64,000 nt of DNA from Maniola hyperantus (lineage: Eukaryota; Arthropoda; Insecta; Lepidoptera; Nymphalidae), in assembly GCF_902806685.2 (NCBI RefSeq), contig NC_048550.1:973383-1037382 (forward strand), written 5' to 3'. The position numbers were made by a program, and so were the translations under genes. The notes beneath the pieces are model-generated. The model worked only from the letters and a program-made list of their open reading frames with translations. It searched no databases and was not told where the DNA came from. How positions within the stretch are numbered: position 1 is the first letter of the stretch; the number at the start of each line of letters is the position of its first letter. This document shows positions 40,831 through 51,999 of this stretch, one piece after another.

Positions 40831-41039
40831 TCTGTCACCGTAGAGAAGCTAAGGTGTTAAATTTCATTTTGTGTCCAGAGCAAAGGCCAGATGAAAAAAA
40901 GAAACAAATTATATATTGAGTTCCACACAATTTGTACTTTCAGTTATTTGACTTAGTAGGTAACAACTAACAACCATCGATATCAGTCCATGGTAACAAC
41001 TGTTTTTGATTAAATCGAAATTACAGTCAAAATAGGAAA

Positions 41040-41340
41040 AAACCCGGTTAAGTAAAACCCGGTTAAGTAAGAGTCGGACTCGCATACTAATCGTTCCGTA
41101 CCAGCTGAAAATCAGCGCTGTATGTTCTTGTGCAACAAGGCATACAGCATAATGCTGAGCTGGGACCCTTTTTTCGGGTTGTGTCACACAATATGACAGT
41201 TTGTTCCGGCGCTTCTTTTGCTTGTTCTCAGGTGGAAGAAGCGCCGGAATAACCAGCTCTTAGCTTTAAGTTGTAATGTGTGGCACAATTACATAAATAA
41301 ACGTCTTTTCTTTCTTTCTTTCTTTCTTTCTACCATCGTA
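41040..41340. repeat. Hairpin and (TTTC)n-tailed repeat
   Basis: TTCCGGCGCTTCTT (41205-41218) pairs with AAGAAGCGCCGGAA (41236-41249), a 14-base stem with a 17-base loop. This is followed by AATTACATAAATAAACGTC and a (TTTC)n run (41308-41331). The tail also occurs, reversed, inside the MITE at 37589. Probably the 3' end of a retroelement. Confidence 0.6.
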
Positions 41341-41831
41341 CAAGAAATAACACTTTTTAATTTTTTTGTGATGGGACCACCAATTCACGGTTTTCAGATT
41401 TTTCCTTTTATAGGTTTTGATTCCCTTGACAGATCTTGGACAGACAATTAATAGATTTTTTTTCTTTGGAGATACGGAACCCAAGAAAGAAACCATTTCC
41501 ATTGCCTTATTTAACCGTCAGTGGTAAAAACAGAATATAATATTTCACATTATGTGAGAAAAGAAGCAATATTATGTCTTCTGTTTCATTTCGTCTCATG
41601 GATGAATGTAAAAAAACAAATTAATTTATTAAGTCCATACAATTTGTATTTTCAGTTAATTTGGCCTAGTAACAGCCATTGACAGTGGTCCATGGTAACA
41701 ACTTTGTTTTTGATTAAATCGACATAAAAACATAAACAGTTTCAATCAAAAAGTAAATCAGTAACAAGGGCTTGTTTTATTTTCTCTTAAATATTTTTTC
41801 GTCTTGTCCTGACTGACCTGAGACTGGTTGA

Positions 41832-42055
41832 TCTAAATATATAAAAGGAAAAGGTGACTGACTGACTGACTGACTGATCTATCAACGCACAGCTCAAACT
41901 ACTGGACGGATCGGGCTGAAATTTTGCATGCAGATAGCTATTATGACGTAGGCATCCGCTAAGAAAGGATTTTTGAAAATTCGACCCCTAAGGGGGTAAA
42001 ATAGGGGTTTAAAATTTGTGTAGTCCACGCGGACGAAGTCGCGAGCATAAGCTAG
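41832..42055 (+). mobile_element. H1 Helitron, best-preserved copy
   Basis: TCTAAATATATAAAAGG through four GACT units, hairpin CGCGGACGAAGTCGCG and GCATAAGCTAG, flanked A|T. Very few differences from the majority sequence, suggesting a young insertion. Confidence 0.88.
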
Positions 42056-42274
42056 TCTATCAATAATTCACACACTGATCTCTTAATATTCAAGTGAAAA
42101 CCAAACTACATTTGTATGGCGAGCGCTGGAGAAGCTTCTCTTAAAACGTTAACTCCATGTATTTCTTCGTACAGCTCACAAATCACAATTGGGTATTTGA
42201 TTCCATTTTTTTTATTACTTTAGTATAAACTTTTTTAAATCCTAGAATAGCAGCTAAGTGCTATTCTAGAATTT

Positions 42275-42345
42275 AAAACCTCAATAGCTCAACGGTTAAG
42301 GAGCGGACCGAAATCCGAAAGGATGCCGGTTATATTTTTTAGGAT
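42275..42345 (+). mobile_element. SINE3 head fragment
   Basis: CCTCAATAGCTCAACGGTTA, GACCGAAATCCGAAAGG; cut off after the B-box region (GCCGGTT). Confidence 0.6.
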
Positions 42346-42360
42346 TCTACTCAGAAGAAG

Positions 42361-42835
42361 TCTTAAAAATATTATCGTAAATAAGTTTCACTTACAAACA
42401 GCCCCGTTAGTTTATAAATAGGAAACTCGGGCTGTCACGCCGAGGTGACTGATGTGCCAACTAAATGACTTCACTGCCAAGAGTGCGTATGATATTGCGT
42501 GATATAAAGGTTAGCATTCACTGTCCTAAATCTTCTAGGCAAGCTCGCTCCATCTTAGACGGCGTCATCACTGGCCAACAGGTCTGATTGCAGCCAAGTA
42601 CTATTCAAAAAATTAAAAATATTTTCGTAAATAAGTTTCACTTACAAACGTCCCCATTAGTTTATAAATAGACTCGACAGAGCGATGACAACATTGTTAA
42701 GGAAACTCGGGCTGTCACGCCGAGGTGACTGATGTGCCAACTAACTGACTTCAATGCCAAGAGTGCGTATGGTATTGTGTGATATAAAGGCTAGCATTCA
42801 CTGTCCTGAATCTTCTAGGCCAGCTCGCTATATTC
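42361..42835 (+). repeat. Direct duplication of a ~200-bp unit
   Basis: Unit 1 (42361-42535) and unit 2 (42607-42832) share TCGTAAATAAGTTTCACTTA, GGAAACTCGGGCTGTCACGC and GAGTGCGTATG.TATTG.GTG in order. Unit 1 lacks about 30 bases present in unit 2 (GACTCGACAGAGCGATGACA region). About 70 bp that include a fragment of the repeat at 59862 separate them. No coding frame. Confidence 0.8.
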
Positions 42836-42938
42836 GGAACTAAAAATTAGTGTTGAGACATCTGTCAACGTAGTGTCAACACGAAGACCAATTTTAATTG
42901 GGTATTTTCCTACTTTTGAATTTGATAAATATTATTAG

Positions 42939-43277
42939 TATTACTTTATTATAAACTAGGATAAAAATAATGACGTACGCTGAAAAAAATATTAAAATCC
43001 AACAAAGATTTACAAAGTTACACGCATTTTAATTTTGGAGTGGGAGGTTCTTCTACCCCTTTCTCACAAAACGAAAATTTGTATGAAACCGCACGAAGCT
43101 ACTATGGCATTAGCACACGAGTAGAGCATTAGTAAGGTGTGACGTCAAAATGCTATATCGCTATCTCTGTCTAATCAGAAATATTAAAATGCTTATAACT
43201 TTTTTGTTATTTGATCGATTTAATTAGTTTTTTCAGTTTACGTCATTATTTTTATCCTAGTTTATAATAAAGTAATA
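42939..43277. mobile_element. 339-bp element with ~50-bp inverted repeats
   Basis: Left TATTACTTTATTATAAACTA / GGATAAAAATAATGACGTA; right is its mirror TACGTCATTATTTTTATCC / TAGTTTATAATAAAGTAATA, with two or three mismatches. The interior (e.g. GGAGTGGGAGGTTCTTCTAC) is non-coding. Fits a non-autonomous DNA transposon. Confidence 0.85.
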
Positions 43278-43290
43278 AAAATTGGAGTCA

Positions 43291-43580
43291 GTACCCGTAG
43301 TACAAGATTTTACGTCTAACCAAACCAAACCAAATTCGAGAGTCGAAATACTTCCGCGTTACAGTAAACTGGATCTTAAAAGCCTTGTTTTAAAGCTCAA
43401 GTTTGTTTACACTTCTACAGCCAGCGCTCCAAGCGGAAACATTGCGAAATTAAAATCAGTGGCATTGAATATTTGACTTCAATTCAAGGCTGTTTAGGTC
43501 CATTTTACTGTAACGCGGAAGTAATTCGACTCTCGAATTTGGTTTGGTTTGGTGAGACGTAAAATCTTGTACTACGGGTA
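43291..43580. mobile_element. 290-bp element with ~80-bp inverted repeats
   Basis: GTACCCGTAGTACAAGATTT...TTCGAGAGTCGAAATACTTC on the left, mirrored by GAAGTAATTCGACTCTCGAA...AAATCTTGTACTACGGGTAC on the right (about 43500-43580). Two open frames, one on each strand, arise from the same arm and are not genes. A solo arm is at 29795. Confidence 0.85.
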
Positions 43581-43837
43581 CAGATACCCAATTCCTATTA
43601 CACTCGGTAGGGCGCTTAGAATCGGCACAAAAAATAACTGTCATTTTGTATGCACACCTTTCTAGCGCATACGTCTATATCCGTGTATCTACCCCTTATT
43701 TTGAAGAGACGCGAAATCAAGTCAGTAGGAAATCATTGATGTCAGTGTAACAGTGTTACACTCTACTTACTTCCGGTACTTCCCGGCTCTACTGATGGGG
43801 TTATTCCGCTATATTTTTATAGTTTGTCTGCTATTTT

Positions 43838-44090
43838 TAGGGTTCCGTATTCAGAGATATAATAAACTCTTAGGATCACCTCGTTGTTTGTCTCTCTGTC
43901 GTGTCTGTCAAGGCCCGTCAAGGGAATTAAAACCTATAAAGTATTTCCTGTTGACCTAGAATCATGAAATCAACAATGTCTAATAGCACATGTAAAGGGG
44001 AAAATCTGAAAACCGTTAATTTGTGGTTACATAAAAAAAAATGAAAAGGTATGTTTTTGGTGGTAGGTTTCTTGTACGATGGTACGGAAT
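43838..44090 (+). mobile_element. Z element fragment
   Basis: TTAGGGTTCCGTATTCAGAG, AGGATCACCTCGTTGTTTGT, GACCTAGAATCATGAAATC, TTAATTTGTGGTTACATAA; the second half is lost. Confidence 0.65.
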
Positions 44091-44094
44091 GAGT

Positions 44095-44500
44095 TTGAAA
44101 TAACTGCGTTGATTTCGTCCGCGTGGATTAAGGTTTTTGAAAATCCTATGGAATTCTTTGATTTTCCGGAAAAAGTAGCTGTCTGTTTTCAGCTTGCTCT
44201 GTTCCAAATTTCGTCAAAGTTGGTTCAGTGGTTGAGCTATTAAAAGGTGAAAGATAGACAGAATTTCGCATTTATAATATTAATACTACCTAGATGATGC
44301 CCGCGCCAATTCGTCCGCGTGAATTTAGGTTTTTTAAAAATCCCGTGGGAACTCTTTGATTTTTCGAGATGAAAAGTAGCCTATGGCTTTCCCCGGGATG
44401 TGAGCTAACTCTGTACTAAATTTCATCAAAATTGGTTAAACTATTGGGCCGTGAAAAGCTAGCAGACAGACAGACAGACACACTTTCAGATATGGATTAA
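44095..44500 (-). mobile_element. Two H3 Helitrons in the same orientation
   Basis: The first (44103-44288) lacks the CTAG end and hairpin; the second (44290-44500) starts CTAGATGATGCCCGCGCCAA and carries GCCGTGAAAAGCTAGCAGAC. One to two bases separate them. Confidence 0.7.
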
Positions 44501-45095
44501 TAGTGTATAGTGTGGATGCATTATATGGAAGAGTGATTCAATTGATATGAAGTTTTCTCTAGAAATGAACTGCTCAAAAGTTTTTCCTATTTTCTTGTAC
44601 GCATACGTAAGAAAATCGTATAAATCATTAGAGAACTATAGATCTAATCGAAAGTCCTATGATTTTTCCGTAGGTTATAGCAATTTTCTGCGTGACAAAA
44701 ATATGCAAAATGAACGGAAATTTTGATAATAATTGTAAGCACTCATAACTTTCGCATACCTCCAAATTATATTAATGGATGTTTAATAAACGCAATTTTA
44801 ATGTTTTCGTTTGTTTTCAAATAATTTCTACCTATAAACTTATGTGCATAATATTATAATTTATAATGTTTAAAAATACAATTAATTTCATCTGAACTCC
44901 CGTAAAACTTACTTAGATGCGTATAATAGGAATTCTAGCTACTTAACTTACATAAAAATAAAAATTGCGAGTATTTATTTCGCAAAAAAAGTGTAGGCTC
45001 AATGTGTAACGTCAAATTACCCTTAGCTATAACGAGTTGCAAACGAAAATAAATGAAATAAGTAAAATGAAAAATCTAATCTCATGAACAGTTCC
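44501..45095. other. AT-rich spacer
   Basis: No repeat family. 44563-44606 has exon-like borders (TTTTCTCTAG|A...CATAC|GTAAGA) but cannot be phased with the other candidate exons. Confidence 0.35.
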
Positions 45096-45099
45096 AGAT

Positions 45100-45570
45100 G
45101 AAATTAGAAAGCGCTCGGAGCGGGGAATTTTCCGAACTAAACATCCCGACACCCGTATGTGGGGAATAATTTAAAAATACGCAAAATACGGCCACTTCTA
45201 ACCGGCGGGGGTGCCGAATGCCCCACACCCCCCGTTTTGCGTATTTTTCGGTATGCGTGGCAGGTGGAGACCCCTCGCGGGGGGTTCGTTAAAAAGCGCC
45301 CGAGTACGTAGTATTATAAAAGTTGCGCCTACCGCGTGTAAGTAGTGGCGTGGGGTAGGGGGTGCGGGAGGCCCCCACCCACCTAGTTAGACAGTTAAAA
45401 GTATGCGGTATTAACGGAACGGAAATGAATATAGGAGTAGGTAGGTACGGTTTTTCGGGAGGCTGTGACGCCGCGGGTTAGATTACGGGCATACTTGTGC
45501 CTTTATTTTGTTTTTTTTTTTCGTTTGGGTCTTTTTGTGCCGGCTCGCGGGGGTTAGGGTTTGTTTAGAG
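45100..45570. other. GC-rich island with repeated AATACGCAAAA words
   Basis: TTTAAAAATACGCAAAATAC and CCCCGTTTTGCGTATTTTTC form an imperfect inverted repeat around GGCGGGGGTGCCGAATGCC; then GACCCCTCGCGGGGGGTTCG and TATAAAAGTTGCGCC (a TATA-like box at 45315). Possible promoter or conserved element; direction undetermined. Confidence 0.33.
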
Positions 45571-45764
45571 CTATCTACTTCGTTATGCGTTGATACGCCT
45601 CAATATGAGAGGATTGTGACTCTGTAATGTTATGATGTTAGAAATCATTAAGCTTTCCGAGTCCAAATTGGAATATATGTAAATTATCGAATAATTATGG
45701 AGTTTTATCCTCAAACTCTACAAAGGAATAGGTAGGTACATAAATCTTTTAGGCGATTAGTCGA

Positions 45765-45900
45765 TAGGAAAAGGTGACTGACTGGATGACTGACTGACTG
45801 ATCAACCAACGCACAGCCCAAACCGCTGAAAGGCAAACAGGCGTTATGACGTAGGCGCTCACTAAGAAAAGATTTTTAAATTCCACCCTTAAAAAGAATA
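45765..45900 (+). mobile_element. H1 5' half, diverged
   Basis: GGAAAAGGTGACTGACTGGA to GATTTTTAAATTCCACCC; no 3' end. Confidence 0.6.
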
Positions 45901-46156
45901 GGTAAGGTTGGTATGAAAGTTTGTATGAAAATCATACCTATCTATGTATGAAAATTGGTAGTATTTGGGTTTTGGGCAAAAATGAAGAATACCATGTTTC
46001 AGGATTTTTGGAAACTCCACCCTCTCGCCGATTTTCAAAAATTCCACTCGAGCAAAACCGGGGCGGGTTAGCCAGTATTGAATATATATTTTTTTAAAAT
46101 ATAAACTTTGAAAAATCATCAGGCTATTCAAAAGCACTTGTAACTTTATAAGTTAA

Positions 46157-46384
46157 CTAGCGTATGCTCGCGACTTTGTCCGCGTGGACTACACAAATTT
46201 CAAAGCCCTATTTCACCCCCTTAGGGGTTGAATTTTCAAAAATCCTTTCTTAGCGGATGCCTACGTCATAATAGCTATCTGCATACCAAATTTCAGCCCG
46301 ATCCGTCCAGTAGTTTGAGCTGTGCGTTGATAGATCAGTCAGTCAGTCAGTCAGTCAGTCACCTTTTCCTTTTATATATTTAGA
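46157..46384 (-). mobile_element. H1 Helitron, full length
   Basis: CTAGCGTATGCTCGCGACTT to CTTTTATATATTTAGA, GTCA x5, 228 bp. Confidence 0.85.
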
Positions 46385-46429
46385 AGATTTCACAAATAAC
46401 TAAGTATAATGATTATGAAGTAGATTGGA

Positions 46430-46690
46430 ATTAAAGTTTATTTTATTTTATACAGACAGCGAGTAAACGAGCAGGCGGGTCACCTGATGTTAAGTGATTA
46501 TCGCCGCCCATATACATTTGCAGCACCAGAGGAACCATACTATACCATATTTTACCATATATTACGATAACAATCGCTAAATATCTTAGTAAAATAATAA
46601 ATTCTGTAAGTAGTAGATATTTTTCATGTTTCAGCCGGGCAATTCTGCATCCAACTAGTCTAGATAAATCGCTAATGCTCAATATCGCGT
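46430..46690 (-). mobile_element. Retroelement 3' fragment
   Basis: GCAGGCGGGTCACCTGATGT, AAGTGATTATCGCCGCCCAT and CATACTATACCATATTTTAC recall a 3' end common in Lepidoptera; I rely on the wording of GGGTCACCTGATGTTAAGTG. Class uncertain. Confidence 0.4.
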
Positions 46691-46749
46691 TCTGAGTCTA
46701 GCAAAATCGTAGATTAGATAAGAGAGTGCGGATGTTTTAATAGCTTATC

Positions 46750-46962
46750 AGGACCCTTATTATAAATGCGATAGTGTGTTTGTTTGTTGGTTTGTTCTTC
46801 AATCACGTCACAACGGTGCAACGGATTGACGTGATTTTTTGCATGTGTATAGATAAATATCTGGAGAGTGAAATAGGCTACTTTTTATCCCGGAAAATCA
46901 AAGAGTTCCCACGGGATTTTTAAAAAACCTTATTCCATTCGAACGAAGTCGCAGGCATCAGC
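46750..46962 (+). mobile_element. H2 Helitron
   Basis: CTTATTATAAATGCGATAGT to CGCAGGCATCAGCTA; the last base of CTAG is lost at the join with ACCATTATTAACC. Confidence 0.75.
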
Positions 46963-47049
46963 TAACCATTATTAACCATTATTAATTTTATTCAAAATAC
47001 TTATCACATAGCATTTTTATTAATTCAATAAAGCTTTAGTTATTCCCCA

Positions 47050-47375
47050 TCATCTAGCTAGTAGACGTCCACTGGATATAGGTCTCTTCTAGGGACTTCC
47101 ACACGCCACGGTCTGGCGCCGCCTGAATCCAGCAGCTCCCGGTGACTCGTTTGATGTAGTCTGCCTACCTAGTGAGGAGTCTTAACTAATATAACTTAAA
47201 TCGAAATTTACTGAGGACGGGTTTCCTCACATAATGAAGAAGGATTTAGTCCACCAGCTGCCCAAATGAAGATTAGCAGACTACACTCACCTTTAAGAAC
47301 ATTATGGAGAACTCTCAAGCACGCAGGTTTCCTCACGATATTTTCCTTCAATTTAAAGCAAGTGATATTTGTTAG
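47050..47375 (-). mobile_element. LINE tail and SINE1 remnant
   Basis: 47070-47165: GTAGACGTCCACTGGATATA, CACACGCCACGGTCTGGC, TCCAGCAGCTCCCGG. 47225-47370: SINE1 on minus (GGATTTAGTCCACCAGCTGC, CACGATATTTTCCTTC), head missing. Confidence 0.6.
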
Positions 47376-47500
47376 TTATTTATTAGGATTGAAATGGGTT
47401 TTATGTTTATTAATATCTTTAAATACACGTCTATCAAAATATACAGTTCTATTAAACCATAATTATATTATTTAAAAGATATAATAACTTATTATTCCAG

Positions 47501-47790
47501 CAATAAATGCAGTAATCGAATTTGGTAAGAAACATTTTCAAACAAAACCGTATCTATCAATAGGATTAAAAATTGCAACGCCTGGAAATTTTATCGGAGC
47601 AACGCATTCATCACACATAAAGGGAATTGCTGTGAGATTTTTGCAAGGCGCTAAGCGGTCAAGACATCGATTCGCGATCGGCCCAGTGCCCCCGTATTAT
47701 TGGGGTTACACAATACATGTTAAATTCACATGCAACAATGAAGACATTTTGAAAGTACAAGCGCTGTTTTGTTCACATGTAAATAGTTGA
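47501..47790 (+). CDS. Putative terminal exon of an unidentified gene
   Basis: Acceptor TTATTATTCCAG|CAATAAATG; after two leading bases the frame reads INAVIEFGKKHFQTKPYLSI, GLKIATPGNFIGATHSSHIK, then RFAIGPVPPYYWGYTIHVKF and ends CSHVNS at TGA 47788-47790. It is about 95 residues with two cysteines, many aromatics and alternating polar/hydrophobic runs suggesting beta structure. In-frame TAA just upstream (47485) means it needs splicing. A second acceptor 12 bases in (AATGCAG|TAATC) keeps the same phase. An AATAAA signal lies 14 bases past the stop. I do not recognise the family. Confidence 0.5.
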
Positions 47791-47803
47791 GCAGAAATGA
47801 ATG

Positions 47804-47809
47804 AATAAA
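47804..47809 (+). terminator. Poly(A) signal AATAAA
   Basis: GAATGAATAAATATATACTG, 14 bases after the stop of the terminal exon. It is the expected hexamer at an expected distance for a short 3' UTR; in AT-rich DNA it could be chance. Confidence 0.4.
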
Positions 47810-47829
47810 TATATACTGACTGTTTTTAT

Positions 47830-48490
47830 TATTATGCAATATTCTCCATGAAATGAATGTTTTGATGTCACAGACGATTAGAGAAAACCGAAGTGTAACA
47901 AACACTATGAAGATCAAATTTTTTTCTCGTGTTTTGTACGAAAAAAATATTTAGACTTAATATTGATCCTTTACATTTTTGGAATGTTGTACTTCTTTTC
48001 ATTATATTAATTGAAGACGGGCACACTTTTGTTTTAAAATAACATGTGTAGACAAAAGTGTAAACATAATTTCATATTTTCGACTCTGTCTTTTTTCAGT
48101 TATTTAAGCAATAGATTAACAAATAATAATTGTTCTCTGTGTTTAATAAATCTATGGGTTAAGGAGTCTAAAGTCATTTATCTAGTAGGTACTTACTTGC
48201 TTTTTTAGCTCAAATAGAAATAGATTACGTGGCAAGCAGACACAAAAAACATTCGTTAAAATAAAATTGATTATCTAGGTACGTACAAAATATACGTATA
48301 AAAATAGGTTCTTTTGCCATCCTACTTTGACTATCAAATTCCTTGCACGCAACCTTTTATGAGGATGTAATTGACATAGACATGGAAGGTAGGTATCTAT
48401 CTATACCTATTTAGTTAGATACATAACTACAACATGCACAATATACAGGATGTACTTAACCAGAACGCTAGCAAAAACTTAGCGTTGTTG
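47830..48490. other. AT-rich spacer
   Basis: No repeat family or open frame of note between the terminal exon and the Harbinger element. Confidence 0.4.
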
Positions 48491-48747
48491 TTATACTACT
48501 AAAGGTTCGTACGCACCTGAGCGGCGCGGCGCGGCGCTTCAGTCCGACTGCAGAACGCTTCACCTCAGGCCGCTCGACGGTGCCTACCGCACTACAACTT
48601 CAGTACGCGGCAGCTCGCGTCACTTGCGCGTCACTTTTACACCCGTTCGCGTACGAGCAACAACGTCGCAAGATGAGCGACAGTGAAGAGGATTTGATTA
48701 TTATTTCTTTGTTGTGCAGAAGAAGAACGAATTATCGAAGAGAAAAA

Positions 48748-49346
<599 letters not shown>

Positions 49347-49556
49347 AGAAGAAGAAATGGATTGCTGACATACCAAAGTCACGCTATCAAGAAGGATATC
49401 ACATTTTGTTTCCTCGCCTTCTTAATGACTCTGTACCATTTCACATTTACTTCAGAATGTCGAAGACAAAATTCTTTATGCTATTGCCTAATACTTTTTG
49501 TGGAAATTACATTAGAAACAATAGGTATACCACACAGGTCGGTAATATAATCCTAC

Positions 49557-50187
49557 AAGAAACCTATGTCCAGCAGTGGACATATCTATCGGTTGATGAT
49601 GATGATGATGATGATAGTTTTTATGGAAATTATAAAAAAATATTTATGCATATCCATACTTATATTATTATCAACGCAAAAGTGTATTTGTCTGTCTATC
49701 TACTAGCTTTTGACGGCTCAACAGCTTAACCGAATTTGATGAAATTTGGTACAAAGTTGAATTACATCCCGGGGAAGGACAGGCTACTTTTTATCCTGGA
49801 AAATGAAAGAATTTCCACAGGATTGTTAAAGGCCCATTTATATGAAGTTTGGACCAGAGGTAGCTTGCATTCCGGGAATTGACAGAGGTAGGCAACTTTT
49901 TATCCCGGAAAATCAAAGAGTTCACACGGGATTAAAAATCTAAAAAAAAATGCAACTAGATGATGCCTGCGACTTCGTCCGCGTGGATTTAGATTTTTCT
50001 ATAGGTGAGCACATTTCCGGGAATCACCTACTAGTACCTATATACCTGAGATAGATTATACCCTGTAGGATAAAAGTAGCCTATGTGTACCTACACATAG
50101 GCTAGTTTTATCCCGAAAATCAAAAAGTTTCCACGGGATTTTTAAAAAACCTACATCTACGCGAACGAAGTTGCGGGCATCAGCTAG
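49557..50187. mobile_element. LINE tail plus H3/H2 Helitron pieces inside the Harbinger
   Basis: 49557-49612: AGAAACCTATGTCCAGCAGT and (GAT)7. 49655-49955: H3 on plus with the middle repeated (TTTTTATCCTGGAAAATGAA, then TTTTTATCCCGGAAAATCAA). 49956-50030: minus 3' end (GATGCCTGCGACTTCGTCCG). 50046-50187: plus 3' half ending GGGCATCAGCTAG. Confidence 0.65.
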
Positions 50188-50298
50188 TCCCTTAGGTTCT
50201 GTGGAAATTACATTAGAAAAAGCATTTTCGCAAAATGTCTTTGTTTTATGTGCAATAGAATATATAAAATAGGCAGGTAAACACAGGTACATATTATA

Positions 50299-50526
50299 TC
50301 TAAATACCTATATAAAGAAAAAGGTGACTGACTGACTGATCTATCAACGCACAGCTCAAACTACTTGACGGATCGGGCTGAAATTTGGCATGCTGGCTAG
50401 CTAACTAGCTAATATGACGTAGACATCCGCTAAAAAGGGATTTATGAAAATTCAACCCCTAAGGGGGTAAAATAGGGGTTCGAGATTTGTGTAGTCCACG
50501 CGGACGACGTCGCGGGCATAAGCTAG
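50299..50526 (+). mobile_element. H1 Helitron, full length
   Basis: TCTAAATACCTATATAAAGA to GGGCATAAGCTAG; a CTAGCTAACTAGCTAA duplication lies near 50400. Confidence 0.83.
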
Positions 50527-51144
50527 TATAATATAAACACAAGTACAACAATAGGTAGGCATATTTCCGAAACTATTAATTCTACCTAGATGAAGTAGGT
50601 AGGTATAATATTATGTACATAATATATTATAGTTATTTAATCAGGATTATTTTTACCATTGATGTTTTCTCATAACGCTCGGAGAGACATTTATACATTT
50701 AGACACTGGGAAGGGGGGAAGCCGACATCCTAGGGGTTGGGACCTTTGAGGATATACTTCTAAGAGCATGAGGAACACGTCATGTGTCAAAAATTAAACC
50801 TACGTTATTTATTTTGAGGTCTATCTTGCCGATTCTTGCCTGTACTTTAAATACCTAACAAGATGCGCGTGTATCTTATTCGAGCGACGTACGCATACTG
50901 AAGCGCCGCGCCGCGCCGCTGGGTATGTCGCACTAGCGTCACTGCACTGCGCGTCGCTTCGGTGCGCTTCAAAATATTCTCTCCAGCCGTGCCGCGCGGC
51001 AACGCGCGGTGAAGCGCCGCGCCGCGCCGCTCTAGTGCGATATGCGCCATACAAAATGATAGAAATGATATTTTGAAGCTCTGTGCCGCGACGTGAAGCT
51101 CACTGAAGCGCCGCGCCGCGCCGCTCAGGTGCGTACGAACCTTT

Positions 51145-51990
51145 AAACACAATCCAATACCAATAACCATTTGCATGATTTTATAGTTTTAGTGATTTCG
51201 TATTTTTCAAATCCGCAAGTATAGCGTGCAAAACTCAGGTCGCACCTAACGGGGCATTGACTCCGAGTGTCCTACTTACGCAACGTTCGTCGATCTCTAG
51301 CGTCAGTCAGATGTTTAATTTGCAATATATCATGAAGTTTTACAAAATATAGGATTATAATTTTTTTCGTTTTTTTTAGTGGTAGGTATTATATTATCAG
51401 TAATCATCAGCACTATCGCCTGTCTTCGTTTTTGCTAGCATTCGACTGGTTACACCTGTGGATGCATGGGTTTATGCACAATATTTTATTATCGCCTGTG
51501 TGTCTATAGCTATCAGCTATGCTATAGTCGCTTTTAGTCGCGGGCATCATCTAGTTTGCTATAATCCAAGAAATCGATCAGCAATCATTGAAAACGAACC
51601 CAAGCCTTGATTACTCACGTCGCTCTCACTAGATGGCAGCACGGGCACCATTCTTGGAAGTGAAAGTAGAACACGAAAATCTGAATCGCACTAACGGAGT
51701 GTTTAGGAATCTGCACTGTATATAGAAGTTTCAAGAGTCAAGACAGAATCGTCAGCCCAATGCTACCGAGCATGTACATTGTACAACCGCTCGGTGGGAA
51801 ATCTCTCTTAGGTACGGTCGAGCCTACACACCGCTCTCGTACAAATAATTATTAGGGATTTGAAGACATTGCAAAATGACTACCTCGAATCCTACTATAT
51901 GACTATTTTTTTGGTTTTTGCCGTCTAGACAATATGACAATGTGCCAAAACCAATTAATCCTTAAGGTCCCTTTAAACTTTAAGATGCGT
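51145..51990. other. Unassigned sequence
   Basis: No family recognised. 51760-51800 has a small stem ACCGAGC / GCTCGGT around TGTACATTGTACA, itself a palindrome. No supported gene. Confidence 0.35.
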
Positions 51991-51999
51991 TTCAGTGTC

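Noticed and set aside
43282..43644. Two small genes facing each other
   Set aside because: Both frames are the same inverted-repeat arm of a MITE read from either side (shared VPVVQDFTS.QTKPNSRVE).
44563..44606. 44-bp internal exon
   Set aside because: Borders look good (TCTCTAG|A, CATAC|GTAAGA) but no phase connects it with the exons at 23.8 and 47.5 kb, and such borders are expected by chance in AT-rich DNA.
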